Origin: an uncultured Alphaproteobacteria bacterium | Lineage (GTDB): Bacteria; Pseudomonadota; Alphaproteobacteria; Sneathiellales; Sneathiellaceae | Reading direction: 5' to 3' | Length of the DNA stretch: 13,434 nucleotides | NCBI GenBank assembly: GCA_937910835.1 | Contig: CALEMG010000259.1 | Location: 1 to 13,434, forward strand | Shown: positions 6,497 through 13,434 of the stretch, piece after piece | Position numbering within the stretch: the first letter of the stretch is position 1 | Layout of the letters: each line of letters opens with the position of its first letter | Position numbers and translations under genes: made by a program | Notes under the pieces: generated by a model | Databases searched by the model: none | Told to the model about the DNA's origin: nothing | Seen by the model: only the letters and a program-made list of their open reading frames with translations

Positions 6497-7765
6497 TTAC
6501 AGGTCCAGCAACAATCGCTGCGGATCCTCTAGGGCGTCTTTTACGCGAACCAGGAAGGTAACGGCGTCCTTGCCATCAATAATTCTGAGATCGTAGGTTA
6601 ACGCAAGATACATCATCGGGCGAACTTTGATCTCACCCTTGATCTCCATCGGCCGCTCCTGAATCTTATGCATACCGAGCACAGCGGCCTGCGGCGGGTT
6701 CAGAATCGGGGACGACATGAGGGAGCCATAAACCCCGCCATTGGTGATGGTAAATGTACCGCCCTGCAATTCAGCCATACTGAGTTTACCGTCCCGCGCC
6801 TTCATACCGAGCGCCGCGATGCCCTTTTCAACTTCGGCAAAGCTGAGTTGATCAGCGTCCCGCAATACCGGCACGACAAGGCCGGAGTCCGTGCCAACAG
6901 CGATGCCCATGTTGTAATAATTCTTGTAGACAAGATCGTCGCCGTCGATTTCCGCATTTACGGCGGGGATTTCCTGAAGCGCCGCGATACAGGCTTTTGT
7001 GAAAAAGGACATGAAGCCGAGCTTGACGTCATGTTTTTTCAGGAACAATTCCTTGTATTCCGCCCGCAGGTCCAGCATGGCTGACATATCCACCTCGTTG
7101 TAGGTGGTCAGCATGGCGGCTGTGTTTTGCGCATCTTTCAGGCGGGCTGCAATGCTTTTGCGAAGCCGCGTCATTTTCACACGTTCTTCGCGCGCCTCTT
7201 CCGCGCGTGGTCCTGACGGAGCAGCAGGAGTCGGTGCCGCAGCAGGCGCGGCAGCAGGTGCAGGAGCGGCCGGGGAGGCACCTCCATTTTCCAGCGCTTC
7301 CAAAACGTCGCCCTTGGTAATCCGGCCATCTTTGCCTGTACCCCGGAGCTTTCCAGCATCGAGATTATTCTCGTCGATCAGTTTTTGAGCCGCAGGTAAA
7401 ACCTCAACCTTGGCTGCACTTGTCGAAGCCGCAGCAGGGACGGCTTCTTGCTTGGGAGCCGGTGCCGGTTTTTCAGCGGCCTCCACTTTTGGTGCTTCCG
7501 GTGCTTTTTCCGGTGCGCTTCCGGCTGCACCTTCTGCGATTTGACCGAGCAAGGCGCCGACCTCAACGTCTTCGCCTTCGGCAACGACAATCTCGTCCAA
7601 CCGGCCCGCTTCAGTCGCATTTACTTCAAGCGTGACTTTATCCGTCTCAAGCTCCAGGAGCGGCTCATCCTTGGCGACTGATTCGCCAACTTTCTTGAAC
7701 CATTGACCGACTGTCGCCTCAGTTACTGATTCCCCAAGCACGGGAACACGAATTTCAACCGTCAT
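6497..7765 (-). CDS. sucB: Dihydrolipoyllysine-residue succinyltransferase (E2 of 2-oxoglutarate dehydrogenase), active-site His replaced by Leu
   Basis: E2 forms the core of the 2-oxoglutarate dehydrogenase complex and transfers the succinyl group from lipoyl-lysine to CoA. The 422-residue protein has the usual order: one lipoyl domain (about 2-77) with lipoylated K43 in ETDKVTLEV, an Ala/Pro/Glu-rich linker (about 78-120), a peripheral-subunit-binding domain (about 121-158, LPAAQKLIDENNLD, GTGKDGRITKGDV), a second Ala/Pro linker (about 163-187), and the catalytic domain (about 190-422) with GTFTITNGGVYGS (336-348). The catalytic signature, normally DHRxxDG, reads YDLRIIDG at 391-398. The acid D397 is kept but the expected histidine is L393 (codon CTC at 6589-6587). 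A single base would restore CAC, so this is either a real loss of the catalytic base or a sequence error. It starts 12 bases after sucA, and AGGAAAG overlaps the sucA stop. Confidence 0.96.
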   Translation of the reverse strand: MTVEIRVPVLGESVTEATVGQWFKKVGESVAKDEPLLELETDKVTLEVNATEAGRLDEIVVAEGEDVEVGALLGQIAEGAAGSAPEKAPEAPKVEAAEKPAPAPKQEAVPAAASTSAAKVEVLPAAQKLIDENNLDAGKLRGTGKDGRITKGDVLEALENGGASPAAPAPAAAPAAAPTPAAPSGPRAEEAREERVKMTRLRKSIAARLKDAQNTAAMLTTYNEVDMSAMLDLRAEYKELFLKKHDVKLGFMSFFTKACIAALQEIPAVNAEIDGDDLVYKNYYNMGIAVGTDSGLVVPVLRDADQLSFAEVEKGIAALGMKARDGKLSMAELQGGTFTITNGGVYGSLMSSPILNPPQAAVLGMHKIQERPMEIKGEIKVRPMMYLALTYDLRIIDGKDAVTFLVRVKDALEDPQRLLLDL

Positions 7766-7777
7766 GATTTGACTTTC

Positions 7778-10666
7778 CTATTCAGATTTGACGCCAAGCG
7801 CGTCATCTACCAATGCTTTTTGCTCCAGATTATGCTTTTTAAGAAGTCCCGTCGCCGTCGACGCAGACTCTTTCCGGCCTGCGTATCGCGGACGCGACAC
7901 CTTCTTCATTTTTAAATCCTCGAACACCTTTTCCAGATGTGGCTCAACAAAAGTCCAAGCGCCCATATTCTTTGGCTCTTCCTGACACCAGACCACTTCT
8001 TCAACATGCGTCAGCTTTTGCATTTCCTGTTCCAGAGCCTGATAAGGGAACGGATAGAGCTGCTCTAGTCTCAGGAAATAAGTATCCTTGATGTTAAGTT
8101 CTTCACGGCGGGCATACAGATCATAATAGACCTTGCCCGAGCACAGAACGACACGCTTAACATCCTTATCTGCGCAAAGCTTCTCATTGTCGTAAAGCAC
8201 ACGATGGAAGGTGGAGCCTGGCCCCATATCCTCCAATGTTGATACGGCCTGCTTGTGACGAAGAAGAGATTTTGGCGTCATAATCACGAGGGGTTTTCTA
8301 AACTTGCGATGGATCTGCCGCCGCAAGACATGAAAATAATTAGCGGGCGTCGTACAGTTCACTACCTGCCAGTTATCTTCTGCGGACTGTTGTAAATATC
8401 GCTCAAGCCGCGCAGATGAATGTTCCGGACCCTGTCCTTCATAGCCATGCGGCAACAACATAACCAATCCGCACATGCGAAGCCATTTCGATTCACCGCT
8501 TGAGATGAACTGATCGATAATAACCTGCGCCCCGTTGGCGAAGTCACCGAACTGAGCCTCCCACAAAACCAGCGCTTTCGGCTCGGCAAGGGAATATCCA
8601 TATTCATATCCGAGCACGGCCGCCTCGGATAGCAAGCTGTCGATCACCTCAAAATGTGCCTGTTCTTCACTCAGATTATCCAAAGGAATATAACGATCTT
8701 CCGTCACCTGATCGACAATGACGGAGTGTCGCTGGGAGAAAGTACCGCGGCCGCAATCCTGACCGGAGAGGCGAACAGGAACCTGTTCCTTTAACAGCGA
8801 CCCAAACGCGAGAGCCTCAGCCGTCGCCCAGTCGATATTTTCACCCGTATCGATCATCTTTTTCTTGGCTTTGAGAACACGCTGCAACGTCCGGTGGACA
8901 TTATGACCGGCCGGAATTTCGGTCAGTTTCCCGCCAATATCCTTAAGTTCCTCAATCGGAACGGCTGTCGTACCACGCCGAGCGCCATCGTCTGCCCGTT
9001 CAAAACCTTGCCACCGTCCTTCAAACCAGTCGGCTTTATTCGGTTTGAAACTATTGGCTGTCTCATACTGCTTCTCAAGATAATCCTTGAACTCAGCAAT
9101 CAAGCCTTCGACCTCCTGCTCGGATATCACATCCTCTGCAATGAGCTTTTTGGCATAGATCTGCATGGTCGTAGGATGCTGGGCAATGGTACGGTACATG
9201 AGCGGCTGAGTGAAGGCAGGCTCATCCCCCTCGTTATGACCGTGACGGCGATAGCAGAACATATCAATAACGACATCGATCTGGAAAAGCTGACGGAATT
9301 CCGTCGCGATCTTTGCTACATGACAAACCGCTTCCGGATCATCACCGTTCACATGGAAAATTGGTGCCTGCACCATCTTTCCGACATCGGAAGGATAAGG
9401 ACTGGAGCGCGAATATTTCGGGCTGGTCGTGAAGCCGATCTGGTTATTCACAACAAAATGAATAGTGCCGGAGGTGCGGTATCCCTTTAGCTCCGACAGG
9501 CCGAAGCATTCCGCGACGATACCCTGACCCGCGAACGCTGCATCGCCATGCATCAAGAGCGGCATGACCTGGCCACCAACATCGGGGCCGATCTGCGCCT
9601 GCTTGGCGCGTGCCTTGCCGAGAACAACCGGATTCACCGCCTCCAGATGCGACGGGTTTGCCGTCAGAGACATATGAACATTATTCCCGTCAAATTCCCG
9701 ATCTGAGGAGGTCCCGAGATGGTATTTCACGTCGCCGGACCCCTCGACATCTTCCGGATTGGCAGGATTCCCCTGAAACTCCGAAAAAACGGCCCGGAAC
9801 GGCTTAGCCATCACATTGGTCAGCACGTTGAGGCGGCCCCGATGAGGCATACCGAGAACAATTTCCTTTACGCCGAGCTGGCCGCCGCGCTTGATGATCC
9901 CTTCCATTGCCGGGATTAGTGATTCCCCGCCGTCGAGGCCGAAGCGCTTGGTGCCGGTATATTTTACATTCAGGAAGTGTTCAAACCCTTCGGTTTCGAT
10001 CAGTTTGCGCAAGATCGCGATCTTGCCTTCCTTGGTGAAAGAGATTTCCTTATGGCGGCCTTCGATGCGTTCCTGTATCCAGGCCTTTTGATCAGGCTCC
10101 TGAATATGCATGAACTCGACGCCGATGGTCGAGCAATAGGTCCGCTTTACGATGGTAAGAATGTCTCGACTGTTGCCTGTCTCAAGGAAAAGAACAATAT
10201 CGAGGAAAATCTGCCGGTCCCAGTCCTTTTCCGTAAAACCATAAGTCGCCGGATTAAGTTCCGGATGCTCCTTCGGGATTTCAAGGCCAAGTGGATCAAG
10301 ATTGGCTTTCAAATGGCCACGGACCCGGTAAGAACGGATCAGCATCAACGCCCGGATGGTATCAATAGCCGCCGCGCGTATATCTTCCTGACTTGCGCCT
10401 GATTGGACCGCGCGTTTGGTCGCCCGGTTGGCCGCATCTCCGAGAATTTCATACTCATCCTCGGGTTCAATGCCATTTGATGGCGTCCATGGTGCCTCGC
10501 GTGGCTCGGCTACGACCGTGTCTGCTTCTTCCCCCAGCGAGCCAAAATATTGTTTCCTGCTGGTATCTACGGAAGAAGGGTCATCAAGATAGCGCGCGTA
10601 AAGTTGCTCAATGAACCCGGCGTTGGATCCAAAGAGGAATGAAGAGTTTTCCAGTTGCTGAGACAT
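7778..10666 (-). CDS. sucA: 2-oxoglutarate dehydrogenase E1 component
   Basis: E1o is a thiamine-diphosphate enzyme that decarboxylates 2-oxoglutarate and succinylates the lipoyl group of SucB. The 962-residue product is near the E. coli length (933). The N-terminal segment NAGFIEQLYARYLDDP (15-30) is the E2-binding tail. MPHRGRLN (273-280) and the thiamine-diphosphate/Mg site GDAAFAGQG (374-382) through NNQIGF (407-412) are intact, as is GHNEGDEPAFTQP (476-488). The pyrimidine-binding transketolase-like domain spans about 610-810 (GQDCGRGTFSQRH, 635-647), with a C-terminal domain beyond. The start is fixed: the only in-frame start before the upstream in-frame TAA (10700-10702) is this ATG. 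It has no Shine-Dalgarno, and a GC-only hairpin lies 11 bases upstream. It follows sucD by 74 bases and precedes sucB by 12, so it is probably co-transcribed with both. Confidence 0.98.
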   Translation of the reverse strand: MSQQLENSSFLFGSNAGFIEQLYARYLDDPSSVDTSRKQYFGSLGEEADTVVAEPREAPWTPSNGIEPEDEYEILGDAANRATKRAVQSGASQEDIRAAAIDTIRALMLIRSYRVRGHLKANLDPLGLEIPKEHPELNPATYGFTEKDWDRQIFLDIVLFLETGNSRDILTIVKRTYCSTIGVEFMHIQEPDQKAWIQERIEGRHKEISFTKEGKIAILRKLIETEGFEHFLNVKYTGTKRFGLDGGESLIPAMEGIIKRGGQLGVKEIVLGMPHRGRLNVLTNVMAKPFRAVFSEFQGNPANPEDVEGSGDVKYHLGTSSDREFDGNNVHMSLTANPSHLEAVNPVVLGKARAKQAQIGPDVGGQVMPLLMHGDAAFAGQGIVAECFGLSELKGYRTSGTIHFVVNNQIGFTTSPKYSRSSPYPSDVGKMVQAPIFHVNGDDPEAVCHVAKIATEFRQLFQIDVVIDMFCYRRHGHNEGDEPAFTQPLMYRTIAQHPTTMQIYAKKLIAEDVISEQEVEGLIAEFKDYLEKQYETANSFKPNKADWFEGRWQGFERADDGARRGTTAVPIEELKDIGGKLTEIPAGHNVHRTLQRVLKAKKKMIDTGENIDWATAEALAFGSLLKEQVPVRLSGQDCGRGTFSQRHSVIVDQVTEDRYIPLDNLSEEQAHFEVIDSLLSEAAVLGYEYGYSLAEPKALVLWEAQFGDFANGAQVIIDQFISSGESKWLRMCGLVMLLPHGYEGQGPEHSSARLERYLQQSAEDNWQVVNCTTPANYFHVLRRQIHRKFRKPLVIMTPKSLLRHKQAVSTLEDMGPGSTFHRVLYDNEKLCADKDVKRVVLCSGKVYYDLYARREELNIKDTYFLRLEQLYPFPYQALEQEMQKLTHVEEVVWCQEEPKNMGAWTFVEPHLEKVFEDLKMKKVSRPRYAGRKESASTATGLLKKHNLEQKALVDDALGVKSE

Positions 10667-10677
10667 TTTGTATAATT

Positions 10678-10697
10678 GGGCGGGACCATCCCCGCCC
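10678..10697 (-). promoter_or_regulatory. GC-only hairpin in the sucA leader
   Basis: A perfect 7-bp inverted repeat, GGGCGGG/CCCGCCC with a 6-base loop, lies in the sucD-sucA gap, ending 11 bases before the sucA ATG on the minus strand. No T-tract follows (the next bases are AATTATACAAA), so it is not a normal intrinsic terminator. It could affect sucA translation, mRNA stability or partial attenuation; that role is inference. Confidence 0.45.
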
Positions 10698-10718
10698 CCT
10701 TAAGAGCCAATTCAAAGA

Positions 10719-10731
10719 GTTAATGATTAAC
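10719..10731. repeat. 13-bp perfect interrupted palindrome between sucD and sucA
   Basis: GTTAAT-G-ATTAAC has 6-bp arms around one central base, 9 bases downstream of the sucD stop. It has the shape of a small dimer-binding operator, but it is short, AT-rich and single-copy here, so chance is not excluded. Confidence 0.3.
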
Positions 10732-10740
10732 CATAAGAGA

Positions 10741-11616
10741 TCAACCTTTCAAAACCCTTACCAAAGTTGATACCACTGCAGACGGACTGTCGGAAACTGT
10801 AATGCCGGCACTCCGCATCGCATCCATCTTGTCTTCAGCGCCACCTTTACCGCCAGAAATGATGGCGCCAGCATGGCCCATTCTCCGGCCAGGAGGTGCC
10901 GTCACACCAGCAATAAAGCCGACAACGGGCTTCTTGGTTTTCGATGCCTTGAGAAACTCTGCGGCCTCTTCCTCGGCAGAACCGCCAATTTCACCGATCA
11001 TGATGATGGACTCAGGTGCATCATCCCCAAGGAACAGGTCCAGGCAATCGATAAAGTTGGTGCCATTAACCGGATCGCCACCGATACCAATACAAGTGGT
11101 CTGGCCAAGGCCAGCCGCTGTCGTCTGTGCAACCGCTTCATACGTCAACGTACCGGAGCGGGAGACAATACCGACATTACCCCGTCGATGGATATGGCCT
11201 GGCATGATACCAATTTTGCATTCGTCCGGCGTGATGATCCCGGGACAGTTCGGCCCGATCAGACGGGAACCGCTATCTTTGAGCGCCCGTTTGACTTTTA
11301 CCATATCAAGGACGGGAATACCTTCCGTGATACAAACAATCAGTTCAATCTCAGCGTCGATCGCTTCAAGAATAGCATCCGCAGCGAACGGCGGCGGGAC
11401 ATAAATCACACTTGCGTTTGCGCCGGTTGTCTCTCTTGCTTCACCGCCAGAGTTGAAGATCGTGAGGTCGAGATGCTTATCGCCACCCTTGCCCGGCGTC
11501 ACACCGCCAACCATCTTCGTACCATAGGCGATTGCCTGCTCGGAATGGAATGTCCCCTGAGAGCCCGTGAAACCCTGACAGATGACCTTTGTGTCCTTAT
11601 TGACGAGAACGGCCAT
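10741..11616 (-). CDS. sucD: Succinyl-CoA synthetase, alpha subunit (ADP/GDP-forming)
   Basis: With SucC it converts succinyl-CoA and phosphate to succinate, CoA and a nucleoside triphosphate in the TCA cycle. The 291-residue product has the standard length. The CoA-binding Rossmann-like domain begins with VICQGFTGSQGTFH (11-24), followed by KMVGGVTPGKGG (34-45). The ligase domain has RLIGPNCPGIITP (118-130) and GDPVNGTNFIDCL (180-192), and the phosphorylated histidine is H248 in MGHAGAIISGGKGGAEDK. The start is set by a strong AAGGAGG seven bases upstream (11624-11630), inside the end of sucC. Its ATG shares one base with the sucC stop (TAATG), so translation of the two subunits is coupled, fitting their 1:1 assembly. 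A 74-base gap with two inverted repeats follows before sucA. Confidence 0.98.
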   Translation of the reverse strand: MAVLVNKDTKVICQGFTGSQGTFHSEQAIAYGTKMVGGVTPGKGGDKHLDLTIFNSGGEARETTGANASVIYVPPPFAADAILEAIDAEIELIVCITEGIPVLDMVKVKRALKDSGSRLIGPNCPGIITPDECKIGIMPGHIHRRGNVGIVSRSGTLTYEAVAQTTAAGLGQTTCIGIGGDPVNGTNFIDCLDLFLGDDAPESIIMIGEIGGSAEEEAAEFLKASKTKKPVVGFIAGVTAPPGRRMGHAGAIISGGKGGAEDKMDAMRSAGITVSDSPSAVVSTLVRVLKG

Positions 11617-12785
11617 TACGCTGCCTCCTTCACTGCTTTAACAATTTTCTCCGCAGCATCCCCAAGATCGTCTGCTGACAGAATGGGTAGCCCTGACTCC
11701 GCTAGAATTTTCTTGCCAAGCTCCACATTCGTTCCTTCCAGACGGACAACCAACGGTACGCTAAGCGCGACTTCTTTTGCCGCCGCGACAACGCCTTCGG
11801 CGATCACATCGCAGCGCATGATGCCGCCAAAAATATTCACAAGGATGCCTTCAACATTCTCATCTTTCAGAATGATCTTGAAAGCTTCCGTCACTTTCTC
11901 CTTCGTCGCACCGCCGCCCACATCAAGGAAGTTGGCCGGCGTACCGCCGTTCAGCTGGATAATATCCATGGTTGCCATGGCAAGGCCTGCGCCGTTCACC
12001 ATGCAGCCGATGTTCCCGTCCAGCTTGATGTAGTTAAGATCATATTGCGCGGCTTCGAGTTCGGCCGGATCTTCTTCATCCGGATCGCGAAGCTCTGCGA
12101 TGTCTTTATGACGGAAAAGAGCATTGTCATCGAAGTTCATCTTCGCATCCAATGCGATGACATTGCCGCTTCCAGTAATGACAAGCGGATTAATCTCGAC
12201 AAGGCTTGCATCGGTATCGATGATTGCCCGGTACAGCGCCAAAATGAACTTGACGGCGGCGCCGACCTGCTTGCCCTCAAGTCCGAGACCAAAAGCAATT
12301 TTGCGGGCATGGAACGGCAAAATACCCGTCGCTGGATCAATGCTGACCATAAGGATTTTTTCAGGCGTTTCCGCCGCAACTTCCTCGATTTCCATGCCGC
12401 CCTCGGTTGAGGCCATGAACGTCACGCAATCCTTAGCGCGGTCAATGATGGCGCCGAGATAAAGTTCACGCGCAATGTCGCACCCTTCCTCGACATAGAC
12501 ACGCTTCACTTCCTTGCCTTCCGGCCCGGTCTGATGTGTGACTAGCTGCATCCCGATCATGGCTTTTGCGGTCGAGGAAACCTCTTCGGTGGATTTCACG
12601 ACTTTCACGCCGCCCCCCTTGCCGCGACCGCCTGCATGGATCTGGGATTTTACGACCCAAACCGGCCCTCCCAACTCCTGTGCAACTGTCTTGGCTTCTT
12701 CGGAAGTATAGGCAACGCCGCCCTTGGGAACGGTCACGCCGTATTTTGCGAGCAGGCTTTTTGCCTGATATTCATGGATATTCAT
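11616..12785 (-). CDS. sucC: Succinyl-CoA synthetase, beta subunit
   Basis: This is the nucleotide-binding subunit of succinyl-CoA synthetase. The 389-residue product has the normal length. An ATP-grasp domain occupies about 1-240, starting MNIHEYQAKSLLAKYGV, with H50 and the glycine-rich GGRGKGGGVK (52-61) of the nucleotide site. Residues matching the Mg/nucleotide ligands are E197, N199 and D213 in VEINPLV and ALDAKMNFDDN. The C-terminal ligase/CoA domain (about 250-389) has NGAGLAMATMDII (264-276), NFLDVGGGAT (285-294) and NIFGGIMRCDVIA (317-329), a family signature. ATP versus GTP preference cannot be decided from this sequence alone. A modest GGAAAA precedes the ATG. It is the first gene after the mdh terminator, so a promoter is expected in the ~90 bases upstream. 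It overlaps sucD by one base. Confidence 0.98.
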   Translation of the reverse strand: MNIHEYQAKSLLAKYGVTVPKGGVAYTSEEAKTVAQELGGPVWVVKSQIHAGGRGKGGGVKVVKSTEEVSSTAKAMIGMQLVTHQTGPEGKEVKRVYVEEGCDIARELYLGAIIDRAKDCVTFMASTEGGMEIEEVAAETPEKILMVSIDPATGILPFHARKIAFGLGLEGKQVGAAVKFILALYRAIIDTDASLVEINPLVITGSGNVIALDAKMNFDDNALFRHKDIAELRDPDEEDPAELEAAQYDLNYIKLDGNIGCMVNGAGLAMATMDIIQLNGGTPANFLDVGGGATKEKVTEAFKIILKDENVEGILVNIFGGIMRCDVIAEGVVAAAKEVALSVPLVVRLEGTNVELGKKILAESGLPILSADDLGDAAEKIVKAVKEAA

Positions 12786-12857
12786 TGTTTTCCGTTTTTG
12801 CTGCTATTCTAAAGACATCGATTTTCACTGATCACGTAATTCGCAAAGCATGGAACA

Positions 12858-12874
12858 TACGGTATAGCACCGTA
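12858..12874. promoter_or_regulatory. Short inverted repeat upstream of sucC, possible operator
   Basis: TACGGT-ATAGC-ACCGTA has 6-bp arms and a 5-base centre. It lies 73-89 bases before the sucC start, directly beside the mdh terminator, in the interval where the sucCDAB-lpd promoter should be. I could not find a convincing -35/-10 pair; TAGAAT near 12810 on the minus strand is the best -10 and lacks a good -35. Role inferred from position only. Confidence 0.25.
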
Positions 12875-12908
12875 AAAAGGGGCACAACCGGTTATTGGTG
12901 TGCCCCTT
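12874..12908 (-). terminator. Intrinsic terminator after mdh (possibly bidirectional)
   Basis: A perfect 10-bp stem (AAGGGGCACA at 12877-12886 with TGTGCCCCTT at 12899-12908) encloses a 12-base loop. Reading leftward after mdh it runs into five T (12878-12874, overlapping the stem end). The top strand also has a T-run (12910-12914), so it could stop transcription both ways. It lies 9 bases past the mdh stop and separates mdh from sucC. Confidence 0.8.
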
Positions 12909-12917
12909 ATTTTTGCC

Positions 12918-13434
12918 CTATCCTTTCAGGCTTGGATCAATGCCGACACAGGCCTCTACAAGCCCCTTAACGGCATTCACCGAATTATCGAACATGGCCT
13001 TTTCTTCGGCGTTCATGTCAATTTCAACGACACGCTCGATCCCGCCCTCACCAATCACGGTGGGAACACCCACATACATACCGTCAAGTCCATACTGGCC
13101 ATCGACATAGGCCGCACAAGGCAGAACACGTTTTTTGTCTTTGAGGTAGGCTTCCGCCATCGTAATTGCGCTGGACGCCGGCGCGTAGAACGCAGACCCG
13201 GTTTTCAGAAGCGCAACAACCTCGGCGCCGCCGTTACGTGTCCGATCAATAATAGCATCGATTTTTTCCTGAGTGCTCCAACCCATCTTGATCAGGTCCG
13301 GAACCGGAATTCCGGCAACCGTGGAATAACGGATTAACGGCACCATCGTATCGCCGTGACCGCCCAGAACAAAGAACGAAAAAACAACAACAAAGACAAA
13401 AAAATCCTCACACACGCAAAGAAGAAAACGAGCG
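12918..13434 (-). CDS. mdh: Malate dehydrogenase, C-terminal part, cut by window edge
   Basis: Malate dehydrogenase oxidises malate to oxaloacetate with NAD+. About 171 codons remain of a family usually ~320 residues, open to the window edge, so the start is outside. The catalytic histidine is in LGGHGDTMVPL, followed by RYSTVAGIPVPDL, the LLKTGSAFYAPASSA segment and KRVLPCAAYVDGQYG, all typical of the lactate-dehydrogenase-like MDH of Alphaproteobacteria. From about 13434 to 13376 the reading frame persists and a few family residues align (ARF, ED, FVLGG), but the remaining positions are replaced by Phe, Val and Cys, and the DNA is A/C-rich with almost no T. I read this as corrupted sequence at a contig end, not a divergent protein. 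A GTG at 13413-13415 is not a real start. A terminator follows the stop. Confidence 0.93.
   Translation of the reverse strand, partial: ARFLLCVCEDFFVFVVVFSFFVLGGHGDTMVPLIRYSTVAGIPVPDLIKMGWSTQEKIDAIIDRTRNGGAEVVALLKTGSAFYAPASSAITMAEAYLKDKKRVLPCAAYVDGQYGLDGMYVGVPTVIGEGGIERVVEIDMNAEEKAMFDNSVNAVKGLVEACVGIDPSLKG

Noticed and set aside
6469..6497. Hairpin hiding the lpd ribosome site (ATTCC with GGAAT)
   Set aside because: The stem is only 5 A/T-rich pairs with a 12-base loop; too weak to call.
7190..7510. Ala/Pro-rich repetitive DNA in sucB as a tandem repeat or mobile element
   Set aside because: It encodes the two flexible linkers expected around the subunit-binding domain of E2; the codons vary.
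10873..12033. Long open frame (386 codons) on the plus strand opposite sucD and sucC
   Set aside because: It overlaps two certain genes antisense, its translation resembles no family I know, and it has no ribosome site; it is a by-product of codon use in sucC and sucD.
13376..13415. Separate short membrane-like protein starting at GTG 13415
   Set aside because: The hydrophobic start is the disturbed part of the mdh frame, which stays open beyond it to the window edge and continues into the MDH active-site motif.

Overview
This window is a piece of alphaproteobacterial chromosome made almost entirely of housekeeping genes. Protein style points to that class: PriA with GVTGSGKT, XerC, 2-oxoglutarate dehydrogenase E1 and malate dehydrogenase all read like alphaproteobacterial forms. 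So does the gene order mdh-sucC-sucD-sucA-sucB-lpd. A marine or soil genus in or near the Rhodospirillales/Sneathiellales/Kordiimonadales is a guess from memory, not a proven placement. I see no tRNA, rRNA, CRISPR array, insertion sequence, prophage or attachment site.

Left part (1-3170). The 5' part of priA (replication restart helicase) runs leftward off the window edge. A 65-base gap separates it from a rightward group: a small transaldolase/fructose-6-phosphate-aldolase family gene (842-1501), a DUF484 gene (1516-2250) and xerC (2253-3170). The three are spaced 14 and 2 bases apart and look like one transcription unit. xerC meets the next, leftward unit tail to tail with only 6 bases between stop codons.

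Middle part (3177-4979). This is a leftward two-gene unit, a glutathione S-transferase-like gene followed 3 bases later by a major facilitator transporter gene. An intrinsic terminator (5007-5034) separates it from the TCA genes upstream.

Right part (5065-13434). The leftward TCA block, in transcription order, is mdh (3' part only), a terminator, then sucC, sucD, sucA, sucB and lpd. Together they encode the three components of the 2-oxoglutarate dehydrogenase complex (E1 SucA, E2 SucB, E3 Lpd), succinyl-CoA synthetase (SucCD) and malate dehydrogenase. These cover the oxidative step 2-oxoglutarate to succinyl-CoA, substrate-level phosphorylation to succinate, and malate to oxaloacetate.

No new biological system is apparent. 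Four points deserve a second look. (1) The SucB active-site motif has leucine (residue 393) where the catalytic histidine is expected, a one-base difference. (2) The last ~55 bases of the window keep the mdh reading frame but look corrupted, as at a poor-quality contig end. (3) The sucA leader has no Shine-Dalgarno but a perfect GC-only hairpin 11 bases before the start. (4) The transaldolase-family enzyme carries the residue pair typical of transaldolase rather than of fructose-6-phosphate aldolase.
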